A stretch of 64,000 nucleotides of DNA from the NCBI GenBank assembly GCA_020851035.1, contig JADZDM010000005.1, positions 124,001-188,000 on the forward strand. Reading direction: 5' to 3'. Shown piece by piece: positions 26,052 to 34,888 of the stretch (position 1 is the stretch's first letter; each line of letters begins with the position of its first letter). Source of the stretch: Gemmatimonadaceae bacterium (lineage in GTDB: Bacteria > Gemmatimonadota > Gemmatimonadetes > Gemmatimonadales > Gemmatimonadaceae). Position numbers and translations under genes: made by a program. The notes beneath the pieces were generated by a model, which was given only the letters and a program-made list of their open reading frames with translations, searched no databases and was not told where the DNA came from.

Positions 26052-26990
26052 ATGCGATTCTGGACCGGCGTCACCGACAACCGATGGTACCAGAACCTCG
26101 CAAGCCAGGCGAGTGTGAACGAGGTCAACTTCTGGCATCCGCGCGGCCGCGCGCCGTTCTCCTCGCTGCCAGAGGGCACGCCGTTCCTCTTCAAGCTGAA
26201 GCGTCCGCACCATCACATCGCCGGTGGCGGCTTCTTCATCAAGTATGTCTCGCTCCCGATCGAGCTGGCGTGGGATGCCTTCGGCACCAAGAACGGTGCT
26301 GACACCTTCGAGCAGTTCGAGCGGCTGATCCGTGACGCGCAGGGTCCCGATGCCGACCGGACGAAGGACATCGGGTGCAGCATCCTCGGTGAGCCCTTCT
26401 TCCTGCCGCGTGACTCGTGGATTCCGCTCGAGGAAGACTTTGCTGGCAACATCGTCTCCGGGAAGTCCTTCGACTCGACCGATGGCAGCGCGGGCACGCG
26501 GATCTGGGAGTCAGTCGAGTTGGCGATGCATCTCGGTGCGGCGCGTGCGGCGATCGTCGCCGAGCGTCCGGTCATGCGTGGCACGCCGGTGCTGTTCACG
26601 CCTCGTCGAGGGCAGGGGGCGTTTCGTGCCCTCGTGACCAACGCGTACGGGCGGCGGTGTGCCATCACCGGCGAGAGCACGCTGCCCGTGCTCGAAGCGG
26701 CGCATATCAGGCCAGTGTCGAGCGATGGTCTGCACAACACGTACAACGGCCTCTTGTTGCGTTCCGACTTTCACCGGCTGTTCGATGTCGGCCTGGTGAC
26801 CGTGACGCCGGATCATCGGGTCGAGGTGAGCACGCGGATCAAGGATCTCTGGTTCAACGGCAAGGCGTACAGTCGCCTGCATGGCGAACGACTGGCCGCG
26901 CTGCCGGCTGCGCGAGAGGACCAGCCGCGCGAGGACCTCCTCCGCTGGCACAACGAGAACGTCTACGAGCGAGGATTCAGGAGTGCTTAG
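26052..26990 (+). CDS. HNH endonuclease (predicted restriction endonuclease, COG3440-like)
   Basis: A 312-residue nuclease. The N-terminal domain (FWTGVTDNRWYQNLA, EVNFWHPRG, PFLFKLKRPHHHIAGGGFF) resembles the PUA/EVE-like reader of predicted HNH restriction enzymes. The C-terminal HNH domain has CAITGES, the EAAHIRPVSS histidine, NGLLLRSDFHRLFD. I chose ATG 26052, where the conserved part starts; the frame is open from 25905. Its last eight bases overlap the MazG-like gene. Readers of this kind often recognise modified bases, so a modification-dependent nuclease is possible; no methylase is nearby. Confidence 0.88.
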   Translation: MRFWTGVTDNRWYQNLASQASVNEVNFWHPRGRAPFSSLPEGTPFLFKLKRPHHHIAGGGFFIKYVSLPIELAWDAFGTKNGADTFEQFERLIRDAQGPDADRTKDIGCSILGEPFFLPRDSWIPLEEDFAGNIVSGKSFDSTDGSAGTRIWESVELAMHLGAARAAIVAERPVMRGTPVLFTPRRGQGAFRALVTNAYGRRCAITGESTLPVLEAAHIRPVSSDGLHNTYNGLLLRSDFHRLFDVGLVTVTPDHRVEVSTRIKDLWFNGKAYSRLHGERLAALPAAREDQPREDLLRWHNENVYERGFRSA

Positions 26991-27324
26991 CCCCGAGACG
27001 CTTCAGGCCTTGCTTCACTTCCGGCGGGAACGCGACTGGGAGCAGTTTCATTCCCCGCGCAACCTGGCCATCGCGATCGCCGTGGAGGCGGGAGAGTTGC
27101 TCGAGCAGTTCCAGTGGATGAAGGACGGAGAATCACGGCCGACGGCGGCGCAGCGTGACGCGCTGGAGCTCGAGATGGCGGATGTGGCCATCCTGTTGTC
27201 GTACCTCGCCGCCGATCTCGATGTCGACCTCGACGCGGCTGTCCGGCGGAAGCTCGCGGTGAATGCGGGACGGTATCCGGTGGCAAAAGCCCGGGGGTCG
27301 GCGGTGAAGTACGACGCGTTGTGA
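26983..27324 (+). CDS. MazG-like nucleotide pyrophosphohydrolase
   Basis: A 113-residue all-alpha NTP pyrophosphatase. The metal-binding helices are present: AVEAGELLEQFQW (EAxELxE) and LELEMADVAILLSYLA (ExxD). These enzymes hydrolyse (d)NTPs to monophosphates and clean or lower nucleotide pools. The start is GTG 26983, inside the 3' end of the HNH gene, with GAGG eight bases upstream. Coupling to a nuclease gene suggests a joint role in DNA conflict or damage; this is inference. Confidence 0.88.
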   Translation: MLSPETLQALLHFRRERDWEQFHSPRNLAIAIAVEAGELLEQFQWMKDGESRPTAAQRDALELEMADVAILLSYLAADLDVDLDAAVRRKLAVNAGRYPVAKARGSAVKYDAL

Positions 27325-27545
27325 GGATCTGTGGCGCGCGTGGTGAACACCTAGGTCCGGCATTCGCGGACACATGAGAACCGGCCACCATGGCAATGGC
27401 GCCGAGTCGTTGCTCACCCTTCGCTCCGACCGCCAATCCCAAGACTCAGCCCTGCCTCGAGGGAGGAGCTGATTCCGTGGTTCGAGCATGTCGACTCAGC
27501 ACGCACGGCACCGCGCGCAGTGCCTGAGCTCGGACTCGCGTGCTC

Positions 27546-28751
27546 TCAGCCGTTTCGACGCGCCTCACCCTCCTCCATCTCCTGCACCAGCGCCAGCAAC
27601 CCTGCCGCCTCCCACACCTGGTTCCGCGCGCCTCCTGCAAGCGGCACCAGCACGCCCGCCCCCACCAGCTGCCGGATCCCCTCGTAGATCGGCGCCTTCG
27701 CACGCCCCGTCGCCGCCGCGGCAACCGGAGCCGACATCACCGGATGCGCCGGCAGCACGTCGATCACCGCCCACGCCGCCGCATCGGCACGCGGCGCCTC
27801 CGCTGACGTAGCCAGCCGCTCACGCCACTCCGCCACCAGCATGGTCACACGACCCAGGTATGCCGAGGCGAGTGTCGCCGCCGTCGCGGCCGCCGCCGCG
27901 AACTGGGCCACCCAGGCCTCCACACGCTCGGCACGGAAGTCCGTCAGCCCCGCGATGTACCGATCTTTCGCGCGCGCGAGCACGACACTGATCGGCGGCA
28001 CATAGTCCGGCGCCAGCCCACGTCGACGCAGCACGACCTGCACCAATGCGCGCCCGGTGCGACCGTTGCCATCGTCGAACGGATGAATCGTCTCGAATTG
28101 CGCATGCACCAGCGCCGCCTGGACGATCGGTGGGAGCGTGTCGTCGTTGATGGCCTCGCACAGGTCGTCCAACAGCGATGCGACATGCTCCGGTGGCGGC
28201 GGGACGAAGTCGGCGCCGCACGGGTTGTAGTCGTTGCCGCCGATCCAGTTCTGCGTGGTCCGTATGCGATCCGCCACACGCGCCGCGTTCGCCGCACCCG
28301 CCATGAGTCGTGCGTGGATCGCCGTGATCTGGTCCACCGTGAAGGCCGGGGCGCGCGCGGCTGCATCCGTCGCGAGCCGCATCGCATCGACGTTCGCCAG
28401 GACATCCACGGCCGTCGGCGCCACGCGCTGTCCCGCCGCGGACTTGGCCTCCGCACGCGCCAGCTCGCGCACACCGACCTGCAGCCCCTCCACTTTCGAC
28501 GAAGCGATGGACTCCGTCCGGAGCAGCAACCGAGCGAGCGGCGCCAGCGCTGGCCGGGCCGAAGCGTTCAGGCGCTGGATCGCCGCCTCAGCCTCCGAGA
28601 CCACCCCGGCCGTGTCTGCTCCCAGCGGGATAGCCAGCTCAGCCATTGCGGCTGGGACAAACGCCTCGTAGCCGCACGCACGCCTGTACTTGGGAGGTGC
28701 GTACAGCGTGGGGTCGTGCTGCCACGTCAGGGCGATAGTGCGAGGCGGCAA
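27546..28751 (-). CDS. Fic-family protein with N-terminal inhibitory motif and C-terminal winged helix
   Basis: A 401-residue Fic protein. The active-site HPFDDGNGRTGR (223-234) is complete, so AMP transfer to protein hydroxyls is predicted. The inhibitory helix SSKVEG (84-89, Glu88) lies N-terminal to the Fic core, making it the self-contained inhibited type. The C-terminal region from about 330 (APIYEGIRQLVGAGVLVPL, NQVWEAAGLLALV) looks like a winged helix that could bind DNA. The start is TTG 28751, chosen because conserved residues begin at once (LTWQHDPTLY) and AGG lies upstream. A repeated TTCGG/CCGAA array lies just upstream, so autoregulation is plausible. Confidence 0.9.
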   Translation of the reverse strand: MPPRTIALTWQHDPTLYAPPKYRRACGYEAFVPAAMAELAIPLGADTAGVVSEAEAAIQRLNASARPALAPLARLLLRTESIASSKVEGLQVGVRELARAEAKSAAGQRVAPTAVDVLANVDAMRLATDAAARAPAFTVDQITAIHARLMAGAANAARVADRIRTTQNWIGGNDYNPCGADFVPPPPEHVASLLDDLCEAINDDTLPPIVQAALVHAQFETIHPFDDGNGRTGRALVQVVLRRRGLAPDYVPPISVVLARAKDRYIAGLTDFRAERVEAWVAQFAAAAATAATLASAYLGRVTMLVAEWRERLATSAEAPRADAAAWAVIDVLPAHPVMSAPVAAAATGRAKAPIYEGIRQLVGAGVLVPLAGGARNQVWEAAGLLALVQEMEEGEARRNG

Positions 28752-28770
28752 GGTGAACCTGGGCTGGCTA

Positions 28771-28848
28771 CTTGGTTCGGTTTACTGGCTATCCCGAACC
28801 AAGAGAACGCCATAGTTCGGTTTAGGCAACACTCGAAGCCCGAACAAA
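28771..28848. promoter_or_regulatory. Operator-like array upstream of the Fic gene
   Basis: Four related half-sites: TTGGTTCGGTTTA (28772), CCCGAACCAAG (inverted, 28793), TAGTTCGGTTTA (28813) and CCCGAACAAA (inverted, 28839). The first two form a 10-bp inverted repeat (CTTGGTTCGG/CCGAACCAAG, 13-base spacer). The set ends 20 bases upstream of the Fic start and is less GC-rich than its surroundings, as a promoter/operator would be. Confidence 0.55.
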
Positions 28849-28879
28849 GGCATAGTCTCTACCCTCCGGGCACAGCGCC

Positions 28880-30730
28880 CTACCCCCCGCGCACCACCCG
28901 CTCGATCTCACGGATCGTCCCCCGATCATCTCCCATCATCCCCTTCATCGCCGACACCCGCCCCGCCACCACCCGCGCGATCCGCACCTCCACCGTGTCC
29001 TCCCCGAGCATCCAGTACTGCAGACTGCTCCGCCCATCCCGGTGCGTCCGCCCCTCGATCTGCGCCATCTCCAGCGCACTCCACCGCAGGTCATGAATCA
29101 ACTGCCCCCGCTCCACATCATTCCCACCCACCGCACGCTCCCCCGCGTGCAGGCTGATCCCCTCCTTCACCGTGTAGATCACCACCGGACACTCCCCGCG
29201 CTGGAACCGGATCCGCTCCGCCTCCTTCTCGCCAGCCGGCATCCCGCCCTTCAACACCGCACACGCATACCGCTCCTTCTCCAGCGCTGAACGGATCACC
29301 TCGAGCGTCTCGTGAAACTCCACCGAGATCGCCACCTGCTTCCCGTTCTCCAGCAGCTCGATCGCCTGCGCAATCGTCGCACCCGTCCGCAACAGGCTCG
29401 CCTTCTGCCGGAACCGCAGCTGCACCACCAGCGCATGCTGCTCGCTGATCCCACCCTGCGCGATCAGTCCCAGCTCCTCCCGGAACTCATGCCACGCCGC
29501 GTCGTACAGCGCGCGCTCGTCATGATCCAGCACCACCGGTGTCAGCAGCCGCGTCACCTCCGGCCACCCTGCGATGTCACTCGGCCGGCGCCTGATGCCC
29601 GCCGGACGTCGACCCCCGAACAACAGCCCGCGGATGATGTCGATCGCCTCCGGGTTCTCCGCCTCGTTCCACACCCACTGCCCGTACGATGACGTGAGGT
29701 GGATGCCGCGCCCGGCACACCAGGTGCGGAAGTCGTTCACCTCCGAGAGCTTGTCGCCCGTGGTGCTGGCCAGCAGCGGCGCGAGGTACTGCAGCTCCAC
29801 CGGTGACTGCCCTGCCGTGGCCGAGAGCCAGAGCGTGAACCCGGCCGCGCGCTGCAGGCGACTCACGAGCTTCGAGCGAGCGGATGCCGGGTTCTTGCAC
29901 TTGTGCGATTCATCCAGGATCAACACGTCGAACCCCAGCGCCTTCGCGAACCGGGCCAGCCCCTTCTTCGACCGCACCCGCGTCGACGATTCCGACGCGT
30001 CGAACAGCTTCTCCAGCCGGTCGTAGTTGATGCAGACGATCCACTTCCCCTCGTCTCCCATCTGGGCGATCGTGCGCCGCCAGTGCGGCACCACGTCTTT
30101 CGGCGACACGATGCACACCGTCACGGCGTCCTTCATGCGCAGCACTGCACCCCACGCCGAGATCGTCTTGCCGATGCCCACGTCATCGGCCAGCAGGAAG
30201 CCCGGGCGTTCCGCCGCACGCGCGCCGAAGATGCGCCTGATCGCCTCCACCTGGTGTGGACGCGGCACGGGAGCGTCGACCGCGGGCGGTGTGTACGTGG
30301 GCTCGACGATGTCGTTCAGCTCCGCCTCCACCCACCGCTCCCACGAGTAGGGCTGGTTGCGGTACGACGTCAGCGCGTCGGGCACCTCGTGCCCTGCATA
30401 AGTCCAGACCTTCTGCGTGCTGTCGTACCGCGCCCCCGCCTCGCGCGCCAGCGACTTCAGCGCGAACGGCACGTCGAGCACATGCACCGGCGCCGGGCCC
30501 GCCTGTCGCGGCGCGCTCACGACCCGCCCTGCCGGTGCGATGCGCTCCATCGCCAGCACCGTCTGCGCCGAGCCGAGTGAGTAGCGACGGAGTGCAGCAG
30601 GCAACTCCGCTGCGGTGACGGCCCAGGTGCGCGTGGCCGGCTGCCAGGTCATCGGCGTGCCGGCACTGCGCGCCACAAGCTTCGCGGCGTCGCGCTCACC
30701 GGGGGGAATGGACAGCGCGAAGGTGGGCAT
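28880..30730 (-). CDS. SNF2-type DEAD-like helicase with two N-terminal DUF5710-like repeats
   Basis: A 616-residue superfamily 2 ATPase. Walker A is DDVGIGKT (182-189), motif II is DESH (273-276), motif III SATA (303-306), and motif VI EGRTHRDG near 570, the SNF2 pattern. The N-terminus has two similar short units, about 4-38 (FALSIPPGERDAAK..., TRTWAV) and 84-112 (VPFALKSLAREAGARYD, KVWTYAG), like DUF5710. Such enzymes translocate on duplex DNA. There is no nuclease domain; the HNH, MazG and Fic genes are close. The start is ATG 30730. The gene stops 129 bases from the Fic start, on the same strand. Confidence 0.88.
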   Translation of the reverse strand: MPTFALSIPPGERDAAKLVARSAGTPMTWQPATRTWAVTAAELPAALRRYSLGSAQTVLAMERIAPAGRVVSAPRQAGPAPVHVLDVPFALKSLAREAGARYDSTQKVWTYAGHEVPDALTSYRNQPYSWERWVEAELNDIVEPTYTPPAVDAPVPRPHQVEAIRRIFGARAAERPGFLLADDVGIGKTISAWGAVLRMKDAVTVCIVSPKDVVPHWRRTIAQMGDEGKWIVCINYDRLEKLFDASESSTRVRSKKGLARFAKALGFDVLILDESHKCKNPASARSKLVSRLQRAAGFTLWLSATAGQSPVELQYLAPLLASTTGDKLSEVNDFRTWCAGRGIHLTSSYGQWVWNEAENPEAIDIIRGLLFGGRRPAGIRRRPSDIAGWPEVTRLLTPVVLDHDERALYDAAWHEFREELGLIAQGGISEQHALVVQLRFRQKASLLRTGATIAQAIELLENGKQVAISVEFHETLEVIRSALEKERYACAVLKGGMPAGEKEAERIRFQRGECPVVIYTVKEGISLHAGERAVGGNDVERGQLIHDLRWSALEMAQIEGRTHRDGRSSLQYWMLGEDTVEVRIARVVAGRVSAMKGMMGDDRGTIREIERVVRGG

Positions 30731-30989
30731 GCGGGATGGACGTCGGAGTGCAGAGTCTCGGCGTCGGCTCGCGGAGAAAGCGCGAGGACCTCGACGCGAC
30801 AGGTGGGCGCCGGTGAATCAACCGCGGCGACGCGCACCGCGCAGAGTGGGACGGTCGTGCCCACCGACGCGACGCACGGCGTGCGACCGGGAAGGTGCCT
30901 TCGGGAGGCAGCGGCCGTCGGGCCTCTCGGACCCGGTGCCGCCCGGGCGCGGTTGACGCGCTGTCATCCACGTGCCTTTCACGCGCCCC
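30731..30989. other. Intergenic region without a supported gene
   Basis: 259 bases between the AraC regulator stop and the helicase start. Short frames occur on both strands but none looks like protein, and I see no strong hairpin. It should hold the helicase promoter. Confidence 0.5.
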
Positions 30990-31799
30990 TCACCCCCGCC
31001 CCGTCCCCCGCCCGAACACCCCCGGCGTCACCCCCACCTCCCGCCGAAACGCCTGCACGAATGCACTCGTCGTCGCATACCCGGTCGCCAGCCCCGCCGC
31101 CGTCACCGTCGCGCCATCCGCCAGCAGCTGCATGGCGTGAATCACCCGCGCCCGGCGACGCCACGCTCCCAGACTGAGCCCGGTCTCGGTGCGGAACAGC
31201 CGCTCCAGCGTGCGCACGCTCGCATGCGCCTCGCCCGCGATCTCCGCCACGCTGCGCTCCAGCGAGACCTCAGCCCGCACCAGCGCCGCCGCACGCCGCG
31301 CCCGTGGATCCGCCGGCATCGGCAATTCGCGCGACCGGTCGGCCAGTATCCGCTCCGCACGCGCCTCGCGCGCGACTTCGTCCCGCAGCACCGCGAACAG
31401 CCGCCGCTCCACCGGCACGCCGTCGTGCAGCACCCCCATCGCACCGATGCGACGCAGCAGCTCGCGCAGCAGCGGCGCGACCGTGATCGCCGTCGGGCCC
31501 GACGGGAACGCGCGGCGCGAGTCCGGCCGCACGTACACCTGGCGCAACGTCCCGCGCCCCGACATCCGCACCGCGTGCCCCACGCCGGCCGGCACCCACA
31601 CGGCCTGGTGCGGCGCGATCACCCACACCCGCGCGTCGATCGTCACCGCCGTCGCCCCGCGCGACGCCCACAGCAGCACCCCCCACTCCATCCCCGCCCG
31701 CTGCCAGTGATATCCGGTGCTGAACCCCACCGACATGCACCGCACCCGCGGGTCGGACGTCGAGGGCGGCGGAGGGGATTGCTGGCGGAAATTCGACAT
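30990..31799 (-). CDS. AraC-family transcriptional regulator with cupin N-terminus
   Basis: A 269-residue regulator. The N-terminal cupin-type sensor (HQAVWVPAGVGHAVRM) is followed by two helix-turn-helix motifs (SVAEIAGEAHASVRTLERLF and TAAGLATGYATTSAFVQAF) ending in RREVGVTPGVF, the AraC signature. The ATG at 31799 is the first sensible start. The neighbouring VOC gene is divergent with a 122-base gap, so it may be a target. The ligand is unknown. Confidence 0.9.
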   Translation of the reverse strand: MSNFRQQSPPPPSTSDPRVRCMSVGFSTGYHWQRAGMEWGVLLWASRGATAVTIDARVWVIAPHQAVWVPAGVGHAVRMSGRGTLRQVYVRPDSRRAFPSGPTAITVAPLLRELLRRIGAMGVLHDGVPVERRLFAVLRDEVAREARAERILADRSRELPMPADPRARRAAALVRAEVSLERSVAEIAGEAHASVRTLERLFRTETGLSLGAWRRRARVIHAMQLLADGATVTAAGLATGYATTSAFVQAFRREVGVTPGVFGRGTGRG

Positions 31800-31921
31800 C
31801 GCATGGCAATCTGTCGTGAGCGGATTTCCCGCGCGAGCCCTATCGTCGCTTGTCGTCGCGCGCGTTCCCCAACCGACCCCACCGCCGTCGGCCGCCCCCG
31901 CCCACTCGAACCCCATTCGCC

Positions 31922-32329
31922 ATGTCCGCCTCGCCCGCCCCTACCCCGGTCCGCCACGTCGCCATCAACGCCGACGACACCACCCGCGCCCAGGCCTTCT
32001 ACGGCAGCGTCTTCGGCTGGACCTTCAACGCCTGGGGCCCCCCAGGATTCTGGATGATCGACACCGGATCCCGCGAACCCGGCGCCCCCATGGCGGCCCT
32101 CCAGCAGCGCCGCACCCTCGTCGAGGGCGAGCGGATGACCGGCTTCGAGTGCACCATCGCCACCCCCGACATCCGCGCCACCGAGCGCGCCATCCTCGCC
32201 GCCGGCGGCACCATCCTCATGCCCCGCACCACCATCCCCGGTGTCGGACACCTGCTCTGGTTCCGCGACACCGAAGGCAACGTGGCCGGCGCCATGCAGT
32301 ACGACAGCGGCGCGCGCGTCGAGGACTGA
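31922..32329 (+). CDS. VOC (glyoxalase/bleomycin-resistance fold) family protein
   Basis: A 135-residue single-module VOC protein: VRHVAINADDTTRAQAFYGSVFGWTF at the start, ATPDIRATERAILAAGG in the middle, and HLLWFRDTEGNVAGAMQ at the end. This fold supports metal-dependent enzymes, fosfomycin or bleomycin resistance proteins and others; the substrate cannot be told. The ATG at 31922 starts the conserved part. It is divergent from the AraC regulator. Confidence 0.85.
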   Translation: MSASPAPTPVRHVAINADDTTRAQAFYGSVFGWTFNAWGPPGFWMIDTGSREPGAPMAALQQRRTLVEGERMTGFECTIATPDIRATERAILAAGGTILMPRTTIPGVGHLLWFRDTEGNVAGAMQYDSGARVED

Positions 32330-32486
32330 CGTCTCCTGCCTCGGCGCGCGACCACGGCCACGAGAGCCATCAGCCGTCCCCGTCACGGGCCGCGCACCGA
32401 TGACTGGAGTGGCCAGGAGACGTCCAAGCGTCAGCACGCCACTGTGCAGCGCCGCGCCGCCCACGCCTCAGCCCCCCGGAGCCCCC

Positions 32487-33023
32487 ATGGCCCGCCTCGT
32501 CTTCGGAATGAACCAGTCGCTCGACGGCTACGTGGACCACACGAGCTTCGGGCCCAGCCCCACGCTCTTCCGCCATTTCGTCAGCGAGGCGCGCAGCCAG
32601 GCCGGCAGCATCTACGGGCGGCGCATGTACGACATCATGCGCTACTGGGACGACGACCAGCCCAACTGGAGCGACGATGAACACGCCTTCGCCGACGCGT
32701 GGCGCCGGATGCCGAAGTGGGTGGTCTCGCGCACCGCGCCGTCACTCGGCCCGAACACCACGCTCGTCAGCGAAGACCTCGCATCGGCCATCCAGTCGAT
32801 CAAGGACAGCGTCGAGGGTGAGATCGAGGTCGCCGGCACCCAGATCGCGCGTTCACTCACTGACCTGGGCCTGATCGACGAATACCGGATCTACCTGCAC
32901 CCCGTTGTGCTCGGGCACGGCACACCCTACTTCGCCGCGGCGCGCGCCCCACTCCAGCTGGTGTCGAGCACGCAGGTCGACGAGCAGGTGCTGCGCCTCG
33001 TGTACGTGCCGGCGCAGGGGTAG
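32487..33023 (+). CDS. Dihydrofolate reductase-like family protein (RibD C-terminal fold)
   Basis: A 178-residue protein. The strands and loops follow the RibD_C/YyaP-type DHFR-like family: ARLVFGMNQSLDGYVDH at the N-terminus, SIYGRRMYDIM, KWVVSRT, EIEVAGTQIARSLTDLGLIDEYRIYLHPVVLG. These proteins bind NADPH, but most have no proven substrate. The ATG at 32487 is preceded by CCGGA. It lies 157 bases after the VOC gene and converges on the PEP-CTERM gene. Confidence 0.87.
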   Translation: MARLVFGMNQSLDGYVDHTSFGPSPTLFRHFVSEARSQAGSIYGRRMYDIMRYWDDDQPNWSDDEHAFADAWRRMPKWVVSRTAPSLGPNTTLVSEDLASAIQSIKDSVEGEIEVAGTQIARSLTDLGLIDEYRIYLHPVVLGHGTPYFAAARAPLQLVSSTQVDEQVLRLVYVPAQG

Positions 33024-33085
33024 TCACGCAACGTGTCCGGCCGTTCTGCAGCCACCTGACATCGGTCAATTGACCAGCCGCAAAC

Positions 33086-33123
33086 GCCCACGGGGCGCCG
33101 TCTGCAGACAGCGCCCCGCGGGC
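33086..33123. terminator. Hairpin between convergent genes
   Basis: GCCCACGGGGCGC pairs with GCGCCCCGCGGGC (12 of 13), 12-base loop containing TCTGCAGA, then ATTTCGTT on the plus strand. It lies between the DHFR-like gene (stop 33023) and the PEP-CTERM gene (stop 33189) and may serve both. Confidence 0.6.
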
Positions 33124-33188
33124 ACATTTCGTTCGGTGGGGCGTCACGTGTCAGGTCGCGAAGCGCACTCCGCCCCGCCAGCTGTCCA

Positions 33189-33851
33189 TCAGACAGCGGC
33201 TCGACGCCTCCGGACCACGCCCATCAGTCCAACCAGTCCGGTCGCCATCAGTGCATACGTGCTCGGCTCCGGCACGACGCTCGGATCGCCAGGCACCAGG
33301 ATCGCCGAGTTCGACCGGATCACGATGCCGTCGGTGATGCCGTCGCCCTGCCAACGGAACTCGATCGTATTCAGACCTGCGGCGAAACTCGACGGACCGA
33401 CCGTGAACTCGGCCCCCATGACAGAACTGTTGTCCGAACCACACACGGTCGCGCCGCCGACCGCAGCGCCATTGACGAAGAGTCCGAGCCAGAAGTTGTC
33501 GAGCGTGCACTGGAACCGGTACGTCAGCGCGTCACCGGCGTTGAGCGTGAACGACGTGCGCAGCACGTAGTCGAAACGTCGCACACCATCACCATTGCCG
33601 CCCGGCAGGGAACCGCTGGCCGCCGCGCCAACCCAGGTGGCACTGGGATGAATCACCCACACCGGACTCGTGATCACGAAGGCGTCGGAGAACGAGCCGA
33701 GGGATCCCCCGGTGAGTCCAGACGCGACCTGCCACCGGGTATCGCGACCGGCAGTCACCTGTGCACCAGTGCTCACCGGCAGCTGGGCTGACAGGATGCC
33801 CGGCGCAAGCGACAAGCCGGTGGCCAGAACGAGCGCGTGTACGTACCGCAT
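33189..33851 (-). CDS. PEP-CTERM sorting-signal protein
   Basis: A 220-residue exported protein. It has a signal peptide (VLATGLSLAPGILSAQ), a beta-rich body with two cysteines, and a C-terminal PEP-CTERM tail: VPEPSTYALMATGLVGLMG then RRRR. Proteins with this tail are processed by an exosortase at the inner membrane and exported, often to the surface or matrix. No exosortase gene is in the window, so it must be elsewhere. The ATG at 33851 has AGGAG five bases upstream. The function of the body is unknown. Confidence 0.9.
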   Translation of the reverse strand: MRYVHALVLATGLSLAPGILSAQLPVSTGAQVTAGRDTRWQVASGLTGGSLGSFSDAFVITSPVWVIHPSATWVGAAASGSLPGGNGDGVRRFDYVLRTSFTLNAGDALTYRFQCTLDNFWLGLFVNGAAVGGATVCGSDNSSVMGAEFTVGPSSFAAGLNTIEFRWQGDGITDGIVIRSNSAILVPGDPSVVPEPSTYALMATGLVGLMGVVRRRRAAV

Positions 33852-34032
33852 GTGTTCTCCTGGGGAGTAGACCGGTGCGGCGGCCCTGCCAGAGTGGACG
33901 AGCCCGCACACGATCTCCAACGTGGGATGTTCTCGGCCATTCTCACCCAAAAAGGTTCAGACGCTCCCGAATGGGAAATCGTCACACTCTGGGGCCTGGT
34001 CGGGGCGGAAGGCGCAACCGGTGACAAAACGA

Positions 34033-34064
34033 GACGGGGCCGCATCTCGCGATGCGGCCCCGTC
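34033..34064 (-). terminator. Intrinsic terminator of tRNA-Phe
   Basis: A 14-bp GC stem (GACGGGGCCGCATC) with loop GCGA on the minus strand, followed on that strand by TCGTTTTG. It begins about 38 bases 3' of the tRNA. Confidence 0.85.
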
Positions 34065-34102
34065 ATCCTGATCAAATCGGTCCGGTTTCTTGGGACAACG
34101 AG

Positions 34103-34175
<73 letters not shown>

Positions 34176-34317
34176 AAGACCGGCAATCTAACCCGCCCCT
34201 CACCCCACCTTCAACCCGGCCACACACGCGACTGCAGGCCAGACGACGCACCATCCCGCACGACACACCACGACGCAGGCGACCGCATCGCAAGACGGTG
34301 TTCCACACCCCGGAACC

Positions 34318-34722
34318 TCACACCCCCGCCGGCCGCTCCCCATACCGCGCCGTGATCACCGACTTGATCCCCCCCCGCACCGCAAAATCCCCCTTCACCT
34401 CGAAGAACCGCGGCTTCGCCACCTTCACCAGGTCATCGAGGATGTGGTTCACCGCCCGCTCGTAGAAAATCCCGTCGTTCCGGAAGCTCCACAGGTACAG
34501 CTTCAGGCTCTTCAGCTCCACACACACCTGGTCCGGCACGTACGTCAGGTACATCGTCGCGAAATCCGGCGCCCCACCCTGCAGCAGCACCAGCTCAGAC
34601 GCGTCCGTCTCGACCCCGCCCAACGGGCAGAGGCTCGTGAACTCGGGACAGATCATGTGAATCTCGTACGCCCGGTCCGCATACGGATTCGGGAACGTCT
34701 CCAGCAACTCGGGCTTCGGCAT
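34318..34722 (-). CDS. queF: NADPH-dependent 7-cyano-7-deazaguanine reductase QueF
   Basis: A 134-residue enzyme of queuosine synthesis that reduces the nitrile of preQ0 to preQ1. The active-site cysteine lies in EFTSLCPLGG, and the NADPH-binding ELKSLKLYLWSFRNDGIF segment is present. Length fits the short (unimodular) QueF type. The ATG at 34722 starts the conserved N-terminus (LLETFPNPYADRAYEI); the frame runs further upstream but is not conserved. No preQ1 riboswitch is evident, and no other queuosine gene is in the window. Confidence 0.95.
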   Translation of the reverse strand: MPKPELLETFPNPYADRAYEIHMICPEFTSLCPLGGVETDASELVLLQGGAPDFATMYLTYVPDQVCVELKSLKLYLWSFRNDGIFYERAVNHILDDLVKVAKPRFFEVKGDFAVRGGIKSVITARYGERPAGV

Positions 34723-34888
34723 CAGGGCAGGTCGGTGAAGGGATCGCGCTCGGGGGAATCTAGCACCCCACCCGCCACCGCCCCGCCCGCTCCAGTCGGA
34801 CCGCACGGCGGCCGAGACCAGATCGGACAGGATCGCCCGCGACACCCGGATCCCGCGCACATCCCACGCGCGGGTGCCCTTGCCCCCC

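Noticed and set aside
34723-34888. preQ1 riboswitch upstream of queF
   Set aside because: No compact preQ1-type pseudoknot pattern is recognisable on the minus strand before the queF start.
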